This document shows positions 42,830-52,532 of a stretch of DNA of 64,000 bases, in pieces (the stretch's first letter is position 1; every line of letters begins with the position of its first letter). Made by a program: the position numbers and the translations under genes. Below the pieces are notes generated by a model, which searched no databases, had not been told where the DNA came from, and saw nothing but the letters and a program-made list of their open reading frames with translations. The stretch is from Kocuria sp. p3-SID1428. Lineage in GTDB: Bacteria > Actinomycetota > Actinomycetes > Actinomycetales > Micrococcaceae. Location of the stretch: assembly GCF_025149945.1 (NCBI RefSeq), contig NZ_JALXVH010000005.1:1-64000 (forward strand), in the 5' to 3' direction.

Positions 42830-45573
42830 GGGTTCCTGATCCTTCCCCCGCTCAGGGCATCATCGGCCCAGGCGGCGAGGCGCGTGCGGTCGACCTTGGA
42901 GTTGTGGCGGATGTCTGTGGGGTGCCGGGGCACCACCAGGACGGCCGCGACATCCAGGCCGGTGGCGTCGTGGACTGCACTGCGCACGCGCCCGGCCAGA
43001 CCCGCTCGCGCGGGGCCGGATCGGCGTGCCGGAGGCTCAGTCTCGCACACGATGACGGGCACCTGAGCACCCTTCGGCCCGACGCCCACGAGCGCGGCGC
43101 GACCGACTTCCGAGACCGTCTGCGCGGCGTGCTCGCCGGCCACCGGAGCGACCGGGCCGTCGGCCGTGAGCAGCAGGTGATGGAGGCGTCCGGAGACCCA
43201 CAGGCGGCCCTTGTCGTCGAGCTGCCCGACGTCTCCGGTGGCGTGCCAGCCCGGGATGCGGGTGGACTCGTCCTCGGTGATCCACAGGGCGTCGTAGCGG
43301 TCCTTGGCGTGCGGGGCCTGCAGCACGATCTCGCCCAGCACATCCGGCAGATCCACGAGGCGGTCCGAGGGGACGCCGTCATGATCCACGGGGGCGATCC
43401 GCACGGTCGCCCCGGGGACCGGGGTGCCCACGCACACGCCCTCGCCGGCCCCGCGCACGCGGGCCTGCGAGCGGAAGCCCTGCTCGGGGTGCAGCGGCTG
43501 GGAGTCGACGGCGGCCTCGCGGATGGTCTCCAGGCGGACATCGGTCATGGGCAGGGCCTCGGTCATGCCGTACGGCGTGTGCAGCTCGGCGGCCGGCAGC
43601 AGCTTCTGCAACTGATCCAGCAGCGGCGGCGGCAGCGGGGCGCCGGCCGAGAGCATGAGCCGCACTCGCCCCAGCGCCTGGCGCTGATGCGGTGCCAGGT
43701 CCTTCTGGGTGGCCAGCACGTTGACGATCGCAGCGGGCGAGGCGAACACGGTGGTGGCCTCGATCGCCGCAGCCGCATCGGCCAGTGCCCGGGCCGTGAG
43801 CGTGCGCGGCTTGGTGACGTCCATGTCCGGGGTCACCGAGGCGGCGCCCATGGCCGGGGCCAGCAGCGCGAAGGGCGCGAAGGCGGCGACCAGCCCGGTG
43901 CCGGGGCGCAGGTCGCACACGGCGGCCACGGCATCGCGCATGGCGGCCATCTGCCGCTGGGTGTAGACGACGCCCTTGGCCGGGCCGGTGGAGCCCGAGG
44001 TGAACAGCACGGCGGCATCCGCATCGGGGTCGATCTGCGGCAGCGGGCCCGGCGCGGTGCGCTCGAGCTCGGCCATTGAGGACTCAATGCCCAGCAGCCG
44101 ACGGCGCACCGGATCCAGGGTCTCGACGCTGATGCGCCGCCCCGGCCAGCCCAGCGTGCGGGCGGCGGTCAGAGCCGCGGGGATGCCGATGAGCCACTGC
44201 GGGGAGGCTCCCTTGAGCGCGCGGCGCAGCCCCGGCAGGCCCAGTCCGGTGTCCGCCACGACGATCACGGCTCCCACACGCAGTGAGGCGTAGATCAGCG
44301 TGGTGAGATCGGCCCCCGGGGGCACCATGAGGTTGATGCGGTCTCCGGGCTTCACCCCGAGCCCGGTCAGCCCGGCGGCTATGCGCTCCACGCGCTCGTC
44401 GAGCTGCGCCCAGGTGAGGCTGCGCTCGACGGCCGGGGCGCTGTCGTTCTCGGCCTTGCCCATGTCCACGGTGGCGACCGCGGTCGTGGCCTCATCCAAG
44501 CTAGCCCGGTGGGACAGCCCGGCCGTGAAGGGCACGAACGGCTCCTCGGCCTGCGGACGGGCCTCGAGGTGCTGGAAGCGGCGGGGGTGTGGATCGACGA
44601 GGTTCTGCTGCAGCCACTGCATGACCGGCGTGGCGATGTCCCGGTCCTCGGGCAGCAGGTGGTTGGCGCCTTCGAAGCGGTGGACGTCCGCCTGCGGCAT
44701 GCGCTTGCGAAGGTCCTGGAGGTAGCGCTCCAAGAACACCGGGTCCTTGGGGCCCCACAGGAACAGCGCCGGAACGGTGGAGGTGGCCATCCACGACGCC
44801 GTGCGCTCGTAGCGGTGGTTCGACGGATGCCCCTCGAACGCCGGGATGTCCGCCACGAAGCCCTTGATGCCGGCCCGGTGCTCCGCGGTGTCGTAGGGCG
44901 CCTTGAACGCCGCCTTGATCTCGGGAGCCAGCGAGGGGGAGACCAGCGACAGCGTGATGTCCAGGAACGCGGTGGTCCGGGAGGTGACGGTTCCGTGGAC
45001 CTTCGGCGCCAGCGCTAGACGCAGCGGATCCGGGATGGGACCGGACTCGGGATCGTGGTAGATCGCCGTGTTGGTCATGATCGTGGCCGCATGCGCCTTC
45101 GGGTGCAGCTCGGCCCAGCCCATGGACACGAGACCGCCCCAGTCGTGGGCCAGGGTGACCACGCGCTCGTCGTTCAGCCCGATCGCGGCGGTGAGGTCGC
45201 TGAGGTCCTGGATGCGGTCGTCGTAGCGGCGGAACAGGCCCGTGCGTTCGGAGAAGCCCATGTCGAGCTGATCCACGGCCACCACGCGCCAGGGGGTCTC
45301 GGCCTCGGTCGCGGCCTTCAGGACCGAGCGCCAGAGGTAGGACCAGGTGGGGTTGCCGTGCACGGCCAGGATGGTGCCGGCGGGGGTCTTGTCCTGCTCC
45401 TGCAGCACCGCCAGGTTGTCGAGCAGGTGCCAGCGCCGGACGGTGCCCTCGACGGGCTCGCACGCAGCGTGCGAGGCGACCTCCACGGTGCGCGACCAGC
45501 GGGGGTCCACGCCCGGGAAGGCCTCCCAGCTGCTGGGGGGCGTGACGGTCTCGGCGGTCTCGGGGGTGCTCAC
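42826..45573 (-). CDS. oleBC: OleBC fusion: beta-lactone decarboxylase plus beta-lactone synthetase
   Basis: This is a 915-residue fusion. Residues up to about 320 form an alpha/beta hydrolase of the haloalkane-dehalogenase type (OleB), with nucleophile Asp144 in TLAHDWGGLVSMGW; it decarboxylates the beta-lactone to a cis-olefin. From about residue 350 to the end lies an AMP-forming-ligase fold (OleC, ATP-dependent beta-lactone synthetase), with the P-loop VLFTSGSTGPAKGVVYTQRQ and HATGDVGQLDDKGRLWVSGR. This fusion is known from Micrococcus and other actinobacteria. The GTG at 45573 overlaps the oleA stop in GTGA; open sequence upstream is inside oleA. Order of action is OleA, OleD, then OleC and OleB, so the fusion channels the last two steps. 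Confidence 0.93.
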   Translation of the reverse strand: MSTPETAETVTPPSSWEAFPGVDPRWSRTVEVASHAACEPVEGTVRRWHLLDNLAVLQEQDKTPAGTILAVHGNPTWSYLWRSVLKAATEAETPWRVVAVDQLDMGFSERTGLFRRYDDRIQDLSDLTAAIGLNDERVVTLAHDWGGLVSMGWAELHPKAHAATIMTNTAIYHDPESGPIPDPLRLALAPKVHGTVTSRTTAFLDITLSLVSPSLAPEIKAAFKAPYDTAEHRAGIKGFVADIPAFEGHPSNHRYERTASWMATSTVPALFLWGPKDPVFLERYLQDLRKRMPQADVHRFEGANHLLPEDRDIATPVMQWLQQNLVDPHPRRFQHLEARPQAEEPFVPFTAGLSHRASLDEATTAVATVDMGKAENDSAPAVERSLTWAQLDERVERIAAGLTGLGVKPGDRINLMVPPGADLTTLIYASLRVGAVIVVADTGLGLPGLRRALKGASPQWLIGIPAALTAARTLGWPGRRISVETLDPVRRRLLGIESSMAELERTAPGPLPQIDPDADAAVLFTSGSTGPAKGVVYTQRQMAAMRDAVAAVCDLRPGTGLVAAFAPFALLAPAMGAASVTPDMDVTKPRTLTARALADAAAAIEATTVFASPAAIVNVLATQKDLAPHQRQALGRVRLMLSAGAPLPPPLLDQLQKLLPAAELHTPYGMTEALPMTDVRLETIREAAVDSQPLHPEQGFRSQARVRGAGEGVCVGTPVPGATVRIAPVDHDGVPSDRLVDLPDVLGEIVLQAPHAKDRYDALWITEDESTRIPGWHATGDVGQLDDKGRLWVSGRLHHLLLTADGPVAPVAGEHAAQTVSEVGRAALVGVGPKGAQVPVIVCETEPPARRSGPARAGLAGRVRSAVHDATGLDVAAVLVVPRHPTDIRHNSKVDRTRLAAWADDALSGGRIRNP

Positions 45574-46601
45574 CAGTCGATCTCCATGAAGGTCGCGTTC
45601 AGTCCGGAGCCCACGCCCATGGCCAGCACGCGATGGCCCTTCTGGAACGAGCCGTTCTCGGACTGCAGGGCGAGAGTCATCGGCAGGGCGGCCGAGGCCA
45701 CGTTGCCCCAGAACGGGAAGGTGCGCGGCAGCTTGTGCGCCGGGATCCCGATGTCCGCCTCGGTCTTGTCCGTGTGGGAGGTGGAGACCTGGTGGGCCAC
45801 CACCCAGTCGAAGTCGTCCCACTCGAAGCCCTGGGTGCGGGCCTCCTCCCAGGTGTCCGTGAGCAGCCCCACGCCGTGCTTGAGCAGACCGCCGGCATCC
45901 GTGTACATGCCGTCGAATGAGCCGATGCACAGCTCGTGGTGCTCGGTGGCCGAGCGGGTCACGGAGGTGCGGATCCGGTGGCCCTCGGGGTGGTTGTCCG
46001 CCCGGCCCACGACCGCAGCGGCCGCGCCGCAGCCCAGCGTGAGCGTGGCGAACTCGCGGATGACCTCGGCGCGGGTGACGTCCGGCTCGCTGAGGCGGCG
46101 GAAGGCCTCGCGGTGCCAGCGGGTGGGATCCTCGCCGGCCACGATCAGGGCGTAGTCGATGGCCCCGGAGTCGATCATGGACGAGGCCACGGTCATTCCG
46201 TTGATGAAGCCCAGGCAGGCGTTGGTGATGTCGAAGCTCAGCGCCGAGCTGGGCAGGCCCAGCCGGGCGTGCTCCCCGGAGGCCAGGGCCGGCTCGTAGC
46301 CGTCGCGGGTCACCGAGCAGTTGATCAGCAGGCCCACTTGGTCCGGGCTGATGCCGGCCTGATCCATGGCGGCCTGAGCCGCCTCGATCGCGCCGTCGGT
46401 GTAGTGGCGGCCTTCGGACCACTCGCGGTGCTCCTTGACGCCGGCCAAGCGCTCCAGCAGGCCCTTGGGCAGCTTGAGGCGCTCGAACGTCTCCTGCAGC
46501 TGCTCGTCTGCGCGCTCGGAGGAGACGACGACGTCGGCTTCGACCTTCTGGATCGACAGCAGCGAAGCGCTGCTGTGGCGGATGATGGAGTTCCCTGGCA
46601 A
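45570..46601 (-). CDS. oleA: OleA, thiolase-fold head-to-head acyl-CoA condensing enzyme
   Basis: OleA joins two fatty acyl-CoAs head to head to a 2-alkyl-3-ketoacid, the entry step to long-chain (about C25-C31) alkenes. The protein has 343 residues from a TTG at 46601, giving a Met-Pro-Gly-Asn start that matches the Micrococcus protein, as I recall it. The catalytic Cys129 is in DITNACLGFINGM, the histidine is in VVAHQVSTSH and the asparagine in FPFWGNVASAALP. No strong ribosome-binding site precedes the TTG. A TACACT -10-like hexamer lies about 40 bp upstream. The frame stays open for another 1.9 kb upstream, but that is antisense to the next gene. It is the first gene of oleA-oleBC-oleD. 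Confidence 0.93.
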   Translation of the reverse strand: MPGNSIIRHSSASLLSIQKVEADVVVSSERADEQLQETFERLKLPKGLLERLAGVKEHREWSEGRHYTDGAIEAAQAAMDQAGISPDQVGLLINCSVTRDGYEPALASGEHARLGLPSSALSFDITNACLGFINGMTVASSMIDSGAIDYALIVAGEDPTRWHREAFRRLSEPDVTRAEVIREFATLTLGCGAAAAVVGRADNHPEGHRIRTSVTRSATEHHELCIGSFDGMYTDAGGLLKHGVGLLTDTWEEARTQGFEWDDFDWVVAHQVSTSHTDKTEADIGIPAHKLPRTFPFWGNVASAALPMTLALQSENGSFQKGHRVLAMGVGSGLNATFMEIDW

Positions 46602-46718
46602 GGCACTGCTTTCGACGAAGGTGTGAGGAGTCTGTCCTGAAGTGTATCGACGCGCCTGGACATCACCTGACGGCAGCGCGTCCATGTCCGCCGCTTCGTC
46701 GTCGCGGGGCCGATGCGA

Positions 46719-46724
46719 GACGAT
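46719..46724 (+). promoter_or_regulatory. -10-like box (GACGAT) for a leaderless mRNA
   Basis: GACGAT ends six bases before the ATG at 46731. It keeps only A2, A5 and T6 of the consensus, so support rests on position. Confidence 0.4.
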
Positions 46725-46730
46725 GGGCGC

Positions 46731-48644
46731 ATGAACAATCGCTTCCTCATGGCCGGGGCCGTCGTCACCCTGGCCCTCGTCCTCCTCGTCGCCTATCTCG
46801 TGGGCATGTGGGCCTGGATCTTCCTGGGCGTGGTGGCCCTGCTGCTGGTGGGGCTGGGCATCTGGGACCTGGTCCAGCCGCGCCATGCGATCCTGCGCAA
46901 CTTCCCCGTGCTCGGGCACGCCCGCTACCTGCTGGAGTCCATCCGCCCCGAGATCCAGCAGTACTTCATCGAGAAGAACACCGAGGGCAAGCCGTTCAGC
47001 CGGGATCAGCGCTCGATCGTCTACGCCCGCGCCAAGGGCCAGGACGACCACAAGGCCTTCGGCACGGAGAAGGCCACCGACGCGATCGGCTACGAGTTCC
47101 TGCTGCACACCACCGCCCCGGTAGCCCCGGCCGCGGAGCCGCCGACGGTGCGCGTGGGCGGACCGGACTGCACTCAGCCCTACGAGATGCCCCTGATGAG
47201 CATCTCCTCGATGTCCTTCGGCTCGCTGTCCAAGAACGCCGTGCTGGCCATGAACAAGGGCGCGGCCATGGGCGGGTTCGTGCACGAGACCGGCGAGGGC
47301 GGGCTGACCAAGTACCACCTCGGCAGCGGCGCCGACCTGTTCTGGGAGATCGGCTCCGGGTACTTCGGCTGCCGCTACGCCGACGGGCGCTTCAACCCCG
47401 AGCGCTTCACCGAGAAGGCCCGCTACGACGAGGTCAAGGGCATCACGATCAAGCTGTCCCAGGGCGCCAAGCCCGGCCTGGGCGGCGTGCTGCCGGGCTC
47501 CAAGGTCACCGCCGAGATCGCTGAGGCCCGCGAGGTCCCCGAGGGCGTGGATTGCATCTCCCCGGCCTCGCACTCCGCGTTCACGACCCCGCGCGAGATG
47601 GTCCGGTTCATCGGGCAGCTGCGCGAGCTCTCGGGCGGCAAGCCGATCGGCATCAAGTTCTGCGTGGGTTCGCGCACGGACGTGCTGGCCATGTGCAAGG
47701 CCATGTGGGAGGAGCGGATCGCGCCGGACTACATCATCGTGGACGGCTCCGAGGGCGGAACCGGCGCCGCCCCGCTCGAGTACTCCGATCACGTGGGCAC
47801 CCCGCTGACCGAGGGGCTCATGCTCGTGCACAACGCCCTGGTGGGCACCGGGCTGCGGCACATGATCCGCATCGGCGCCGCCGGCAAGGTGGTCTCCGGC
47901 TCGGACATCGTCAAGCGCCTGATCCAGGGCGCGGACTTCACCATGTCCGCCCGCGGGATGATGATGGCCACCGGCTGCATCCAGGCGCAGAAGTGCCACA
48001 CGAACCACTGCCCCGTGGGCGTGGCCACCCAGGACGCCCGCCTCATGCGCGCACTGGACGTGGAGGACAAGGCCAAGCGGGTGCACAACTACCAGAAGCT
48101 CACCGTCCGCGAGGCCGTGCAGATCATGGCCTCCATGGGCGTGGAGGCCCCGTCGCAGCTCAACGCTCGCATGCTGCGTCGTCGGGTGGATCACCTCAAC
48201 ACCCGCTCCTACGCCTCGATCTACAACTGGCTGCGGGAGGGCGAGCTGCTCGAGCAGCCCCCGCGCGGCTGGGCCGCGGACTGGGCCGAGGCCGACGCCG
48301 ATCACTTCGGCGAGCACGCCCCGCTCGGCTTCCTGGACGACGACGGGCCCCATTGGAACGACGAGATGGCCACGCAGACCGGGATGATGGCCACTGTCGG
48401 CGCCGGCAGCTCGCTGGCCTCCTCGGGCGGCAGCCATGCTCCGGGCGGGCCGTCGGGGGAGCGGCACTCGGAGGCGCACACCGCCTCGGGCACTCGCTCA
48501 GGTGAGCAGGAGCAGGGCCAGCAGCCGGTGCGCAGCGACGGCGACGAGCCGATCGGCCGACCGGAGGCAAGCCGCACGCCGACCACCGGTTCCACGCCGG
48601 TCGTCGGCGACAGCACCCGACCGGAGGGGCGCCCAGCCGAGTGA
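46731..48644 (+). CDS. FMN-binding glutamate synthase-family membrane protein
   Basis: This is a 637-residue protein. Two N-terminal membrane helices (residues 5-50) are followed by a glutamate-synthase central/FMN domain (about 60-530). The FMN/substrate motifs EGGTGAAPLEYSDHVGTPLT and GAAGKVVSGSDIVKRL are present, and the cysteines of an Fe-S cluster lie in QAQKCHTNHCPVGVAT. The glutaminase domain of true GltB is absent. Such stand-alone proteins are annotated as FMN-binding glutamate synthase family, but their real reaction is unknown. The last 90 residues are Ser/Gly/Thr-rich and disordered. It diverges from the ole operon across 130 bp. Confidence 0.88.
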   Translation: MNNRFLMAGAVVTLALVLLVAYLVGMWAWIFLGVVALLLVGLGIWDLVQPRHAILRNFPVLGHARYLLESIRPEIQQYFIEKNTEGKPFSRDQRSIVYARAKGQDDHKAFGTEKATDAIGYEFLLHTTAPVAPAAEPPTVRVGGPDCTQPYEMPLMSISSMSFGSLSKNAVLAMNKGAAMGGFVHETGEGGLTKYHLGSGADLFWEIGSGYFGCRYADGRFNPERFTEKARYDEVKGITIKLSQGAKPGLGGVLPGSKVTAEIAEAREVPEGVDCISPASHSAFTTPREMVRFIGQLRELSGGKPIGIKFCVGSRTDVLAMCKAMWEERIAPDYIIVDGSEGGTGAAPLEYSDHVGTPLTEGLMLVHNALVGTGLRHMIRIGAAGKVVSGSDIVKRLIQGADFTMSARGMMMATGCIQAQKCHTNHCPVGVATQDARLMRALDVEDKAKRVHNYQKLTVREAVQIMASMGVEAPSQLNARMLRRRVDHLNTRSYASIYNWLREGELLEQPPRGWAADWAEADADHFGEHAPLGFLDDDGPHWNDEMATQTGMMATVGAGSSLASSGGSHAPGGPSGERHSEAHTASGTRSGEQEQGQQPVRSDGDEPIGRPEASRTPTTGSTPVVGDSTRPEGRPAE

Positions 48645-48742
48645 GGCAGGCTCAGAGGGTGTTCTCGGTCGGCTCCTGACCGGCGATCTCAGTGCCGACC
48701 TCACCCGGTGGCGGGCTGACGGCGTCGTCGGTCGCCTGCCGG

Positions 48743-48748
48743 TAGGCT
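48743..48748 (+). promoter_or_regulatory. -10 box (TAGGCT) for a leaderless smc mRNA
   Basis: TAGGCT ends exactly six bases before the GTG at 48755. The same hexamer at the same spacing precedes the FAH-family gene at 14631. Confidence 0.65.
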
Positions 48749-48754
48749 CGCCGG

Positions 48755-51700
48755 GTGCATCTCAAGACTCTCTCCGTGCGCGGCTTCAAGTCGTTCGCCT
48801 CGGCCACGAGCTTCGAGTTCGAGCCCGGGGTGACCTGCGTCGTCGGCCCGAACGGGTCGGGCAAGTCGAACGTGGTCGATGCCCTGTCCTGGGTCATGGG
48901 CGAGCAGGGCGCCAAGTCGCTGCGCGGCGGGAAGATGGAGGACGTGATCTTCGCCGGCACCTCGGGCCGGGCGGCCTTGGGCCGGGCGCACGTGGCGCTG
49001 ACGATCGACAACACCGACGGCGCTCTGCCGATCGAGTACACCGAGGTCACCATCTCGCGCACGCTCTTCCGCACCGGCGGCTCCGAGTACGCGATCAACG
49101 GCCAGTCCTGCCGCCTGCTGGACATCCAGGAGCTGCTCTCGGACTCGGGTCTGGGCCGGGAGATGCACGTGGTCGTCGGGCAGGGCCAGCTCGATCGCAT
49201 CCTGCACGCCACGCCGGAGGAGCGCCGCGGCTTCATCGAGGAGGCCTCCGGGATCCTCAAGCACCGGCGGCGCAAGGAGCGCACGATCCGCAAGCTCGAG
49301 GGCATGCAGGCCAACCTGGACCGCCTGGACGACCTGCTCTCCGAGATCCGGCGTCAGCTCACGCCGCTGGGCCGTCAGGCCAAGGTCGCCCGCCGCGCCC
49401 AGCGCATCCAGTTCGACGTCCGCGACGCCCGCTCGCGCCTGCTCGCCGATGACCTGGTGCAGGCGCAGTCCGCGCTGGCCGTCGACGTCGAGACCGAGCA
49501 GCGGCTGCGCGAGGAGAAGGAGGACGCCGAGCGGCGTCTGGGGGCGGGCCGCACCCGCCAGAACGAGCTGGAGACCCGCGCCGCCCAGGCCACCCCTGCG
49601 GTGACCGCGGCGCGCGAGACCTGGTACGAGCTGACCTCGGTGCGCGAGCGGCACCGCTCGCTCGAGCAGCTGGCCGGGGAGCGGCGGAGACTGCTCGGAG
49701 CCACGGAGGAGCAGCCCTCCTCGGACCGCGACCCGGACCGGCTGGCCGAGCAGGCCGCGCGCACCCGCGAGGAGGAGAAGGCGGCGCTGGAGCAGGTCGA
49801 AGAAGCCGTGGACACCCTGGCCGAGGCCATCCAGGACCGCGAGGACAGCGAGGCGCAGGCCCGCGAGGCGGACAGGGCCGTGACGGCGATCCTGCAGGCG
49901 GCCGCCGATCGCCGCGAGGGCGTGGCCAAGCTCTCCGGCGGCGTGGGTGCTGCGCGCTCGCGGGTCGAGGCCGCCGAGAACGAGCTCGAGCGGCTGCGCG
50001 GCACCGAGCAGCAGGCGGCGCAGCGCCGGATGGGTGCGCTGAGCCAGGTGGAGACGCTGCGCGCAGCCGCCGAGGACGCCGCCGAGGTCTCGCGCCGGGC
50101 GGCCTCCGAGCGCGACGAGGCTGTGGAGGCCTTTGAGACCGCCCGCGAGCTGCACCGCCAGGCCGAGGCTGCGCGCACGGAAGCGGTGCGCGCCCATGAT
50201 GCCCAGGCCGCTCGCGCCGAGACGCTGCGGGCCTCGGTGCGTCAGCCCGACGGCACCGAGGCCGTCAAGGCGCAGTCCGCCGATGCTGTGGTGGCTGCAG
50301 TGGCCGAGGTCCTGACGATCTCCGTCGGCTGGGAGCGTGCGCTGACGGCGGCCCTAGGTCCGCTGGCCGAGGCGCTCGCGGTGCGCTCGCACGCGGCGGC
50401 GGCGGGCATCTTCGAATCTCTGCGCCAGGCGGATGCCGGGCGCGTGCACATGCTCGTGGCCGGCGGATCTGCGGCGCCCGTCTCAGAGCTGCCGGACGAG
50501 ATCCGGGGCTACGCGGGCGTCGTGCCGGCGGCCGAGGCCGTCGAGGCGGCGTCGGGAACGGGGGATGCTGCGGAGGCCGTCGTGCAGCGCGTGCGCGCGG
50601 AGCTGGCCGGGACCGTGCTGGTCTCGGACGCGGCCACCGCGGTGCGCCTGACCGGCGATCATCCGCAGGTGCGCGCCGTGACCCGCGACGGCGACGTCTT
50701 CGCCCCGCACAGCGCCCGGGGCGGAGCGCGGGAGGCGGCCGGCTCCCTGGAGATCCGCGCGCAGGCCGAGGCCGCGGAGGCCGAGCTGGCTCAACTGCGG
50801 CAGACGCTGGATCAGGCGACGGAGGCCACCCAGTCGGCTGCTGCGGAGCGGGACCGCCTGCGCCCTCAGGCCGAAGCTGCGCGCAAGGCGGCGCAGGAGG
50901 CCGAGAAGGCCGAGCGGGATGCCGCCGGAGCGTCCTCGCGGACCGAAGCCGTGCTGGACTCCGCTCAGGCTGAGTCGGATCGCTTCCAGCGCCAGGTCGC
51001 CGAGACCCAGGACCAGGTGGCCGCGCATCAGCGCGCTCTGGACGAGGCGCTTTCGCGCCTGGAGGCCGCCCAGGAGGACCACGACGACGACGAGTCCGAG
51101 CGCGCCCACCTGGAGGCCGTGGCCCGCCGCGACTCCTCGCAGCGCGAGGCGACCCAGGCACGGCAGGCAGAGACGGAAGCCCGGCTGGCGCTGCGGTCGC
51201 TCGAGGAGCAGGCCCGAGCACTGGGCAACCGCGCGCATTCGCAGGAGCGGGCCGCCGCCGCCGAGCGCCGCGCCCGGGAAGAGGCGGCCCGCCGTGCCGA
51301 GAGGCGGCGGCAGCAGGCGCGCAGCGCCGAGGCCGTGCTGGCCGCGGTGCGCCAGATCCTGGTGCGCATCGACGCCTCCGTGGAGCGGGCCGAGGCCGAG
51401 CGGCAGCAGGCCGAGCAGGTCCGCCAGGCCCTGGACGCCGAGCTGCAGGAGGTGCGCACCGCCAACGACGGCCTAGCCTCTCGGCTGGCCCAGCTCACCG
51501 ACGAGGTCCACCGCGACGAGATCGCCCGCACCCAGAAGCGCGCCCGCATCGAGACCCTCGAGCAGCGCTCGCTGGACGAGCTCGGGCTGACCCCCGACGC
51601 CCTGATCGACAACTACGGCCCGCACCTGCCCATCCCTGATGCCGACGCCATCCTGGAGGCCTCGCAGCGCCGCGATGAGCGCGCCGCCGCCGCAGCTGCG

Positions 51701-52507
51701 CGTCGCGAGCTCGAGGCCGAGCAGCACGGGATCACCCCGGAGGAGCTGGCAGAGAAGCAGGGGGAGTCGGTGCCGTCGTCGGGAACCCCGGACACTTCGG
51801 ACGGGGAGGAGCCGGAGGAGGATCTCTACGACGAGCCGGTGGGCATCCCGTTCGTGCGCGAGCAGCAGGAGAAGCGGCTGGCGTCGGCGGAGCGCGATCT
51901 GGCCAAGCTCGGCAAGGTCAATCCGCTGGCCCTCGAGGAGTTCGCGGCCCTGGAGGAGCGCCACGCGTTCCTCTCCGAGCAGCTCGAGGACCTGCACCGC
52001 TCCCGGGCCGATCTGCGGCAGATCATCCGCGACGTCGACGAGCACGTGGAGCAGGTCTTCACCGAGGCCTGGCACGACGTCGAGCGCGAGTTCATCACCG
52101 TGTTCGGGACGCTGTTCCCCGGCGGTGAGGGGCGGCTGAGGCTGACCGATCCGGCGGACATGCTCAACACGGGCATCGACGTGGAGGCGCGCCCGGCGGG
52201 CAAGAAGATCAAGAGGCTGTCGCTGCTGTCCGGCGGCGAGCGGTCGCTGACGGCGATCGCGATGCTCGTGGCGATCTTCCGCGCCCGGCCCTCGCCGTTC
52301 TACATCATGGACGAGGTCGAGGCCGCCCTGGATGACCGCAACCTGGGCCGGCTGCTGACGATCTTCCAGCAGCTGCAGGAGACCTCGCAGCTGATCGTGA
52401 TCACCCACCAGAAGCGCACCATGGAGATCGCCGACGCCGTCTACGGCGTGACCATGCGCGACGGCGTCACCACCGTGCTGGGTCAGCGCCTCAAGGAGAT
52501 GCGCTAG
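48755..52507 (+). CDS. smc: Chromosome segregation ATPase SMC
   Basis: SMC is the coiled-coil ATPase of the condensin complex that organises and segregates the chromosome with ScpA/ScpB. The 1250-residue protein has Walker A VGPNGSGKSNVVDALSWVMG at about residues 30-50, and the first coiled coil to about residue 500. The hinge (GWERALTAALGPLAEALAVR ... ) spans about 510-660, followed by the second coil. Signature and Walker B are LLSGGERSLTAIAMLV and FYIMDEVEAALDD. It is about 60 residues longer than average, partly from an acidic insertion (DTSDGEEPEEDLYDEPVG). The GTG follows TAGGCT by six bases. In the conserved order it would follow mutM; here the ole island separates them. Confidence 0.97.
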   Translation: MHLKTLSVRGFKSFASATSFEFEPGVTCVVGPNGSGKSNVVDALSWVMGEQGAKSLRGGKMEDVIFAGTSGRAALGRAHVALTIDNTDGALPIEYTEVTISRTLFRTGGSEYAINGQSCRLLDIQELLSDSGLGREMHVVVGQGQLDRILHATPEERRGFIEEASGILKHRRRKERTIRKLEGMQANLDRLDDLLSEIRRQLTPLGRQAKVARRAQRIQFDVRDARSRLLADDLVQAQSALAVDVETEQRLREEKEDAERRLGAGRTRQNELETRAAQATPAVTAARETWYELTSVRERHRSLEQLAGERRRLLGATEEQPSSDRDPDRLAEQAARTREEEKAALEQVEEAVDTLAEAIQDREDSEAQAREADRAVTAILQAAADRREGVAKLSGGVGAARSRVEAAENELERLRGTEQQAAQRRMGALSQVETLRAAAEDAAEVSRRAASERDEAVEAFETARELHRQAEAARTEAVRAHDAQAARAETLRASVRQPDGTEAVKAQSADAVVAAVAEVLTISVGWERALTAALGPLAEALAVRSHAAAAGIFESLRQADAGRVHMLVAGGSAAPVSELPDEIRGYAGVVPAAEAVEAASGTGDAAEAVVQRVRAELAGTVLVSDAATAVRLTGDHPQVRAVTRDGDVFAPHSARGGAREAAGSLEIRAQAEAAEAELAQLRQTLDQATEATQSAAAERDRLRPQAEAARKAAQEAEKAERDAAGASSRTEAVLDSAQAESDRFQRQVAETQDQVAAHQRALDEALSRLEAAQEDHDDDESERAHLEAVARRDSSQREATQARQAETEARLALRSLEEQARALGNRAHSQERAAAAERRAREEAARRAERRRQQARSAEAVLAAVRQILVRIDASVERAEAERQQAEQVRQALDAELQEVRTANDGLASRLAQLTDEVHRDEIARTQKRARIETLEQRSLDELGLTPDALIDNYGPHLPIPDADAILEASQRRDERAAAAAARRELEAEQHGITPEELAEKQGESVPSSGTPDTSDGEEPEEDLYDEPVGIPFVREQQEKRLASAERDLAKLGKVNPLALEEFAALEERHAFLSEQLEDLHRSRADLRQIIRDVDEHVEQVFTEAWHDVEREFITVFGTLFPGGEGRLRLTDPADMLNTGIDVEARPAGKKIKRLSLLSGGERSLTAIAMLVAIFRARPSPFYIMDEVEAALDDRNLGRLLTIFQQLQETSQLIVITHQKRTMEIADAVYGVTMRDGVTTVLGQRLKEMR

Positions 52508-52532
52508 GCGATCTGATCTGAAGGGGTGCTCA

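Noticed and set aside
45574..46422. N-terminal extension of the oleBC frame
   Set aside because: It lies inside oleA in another frame. The GTGA overlap at 45570-45573 gives a conserved, coupled start.
46602..48479. N-terminal extension of the oleA frame by about 600 residues
   Set aside because: The extension is antisense to the FMN glutamate-synthase-like gene and resembles no protein. OleA homologues start at the equivalent of TTG 46601.
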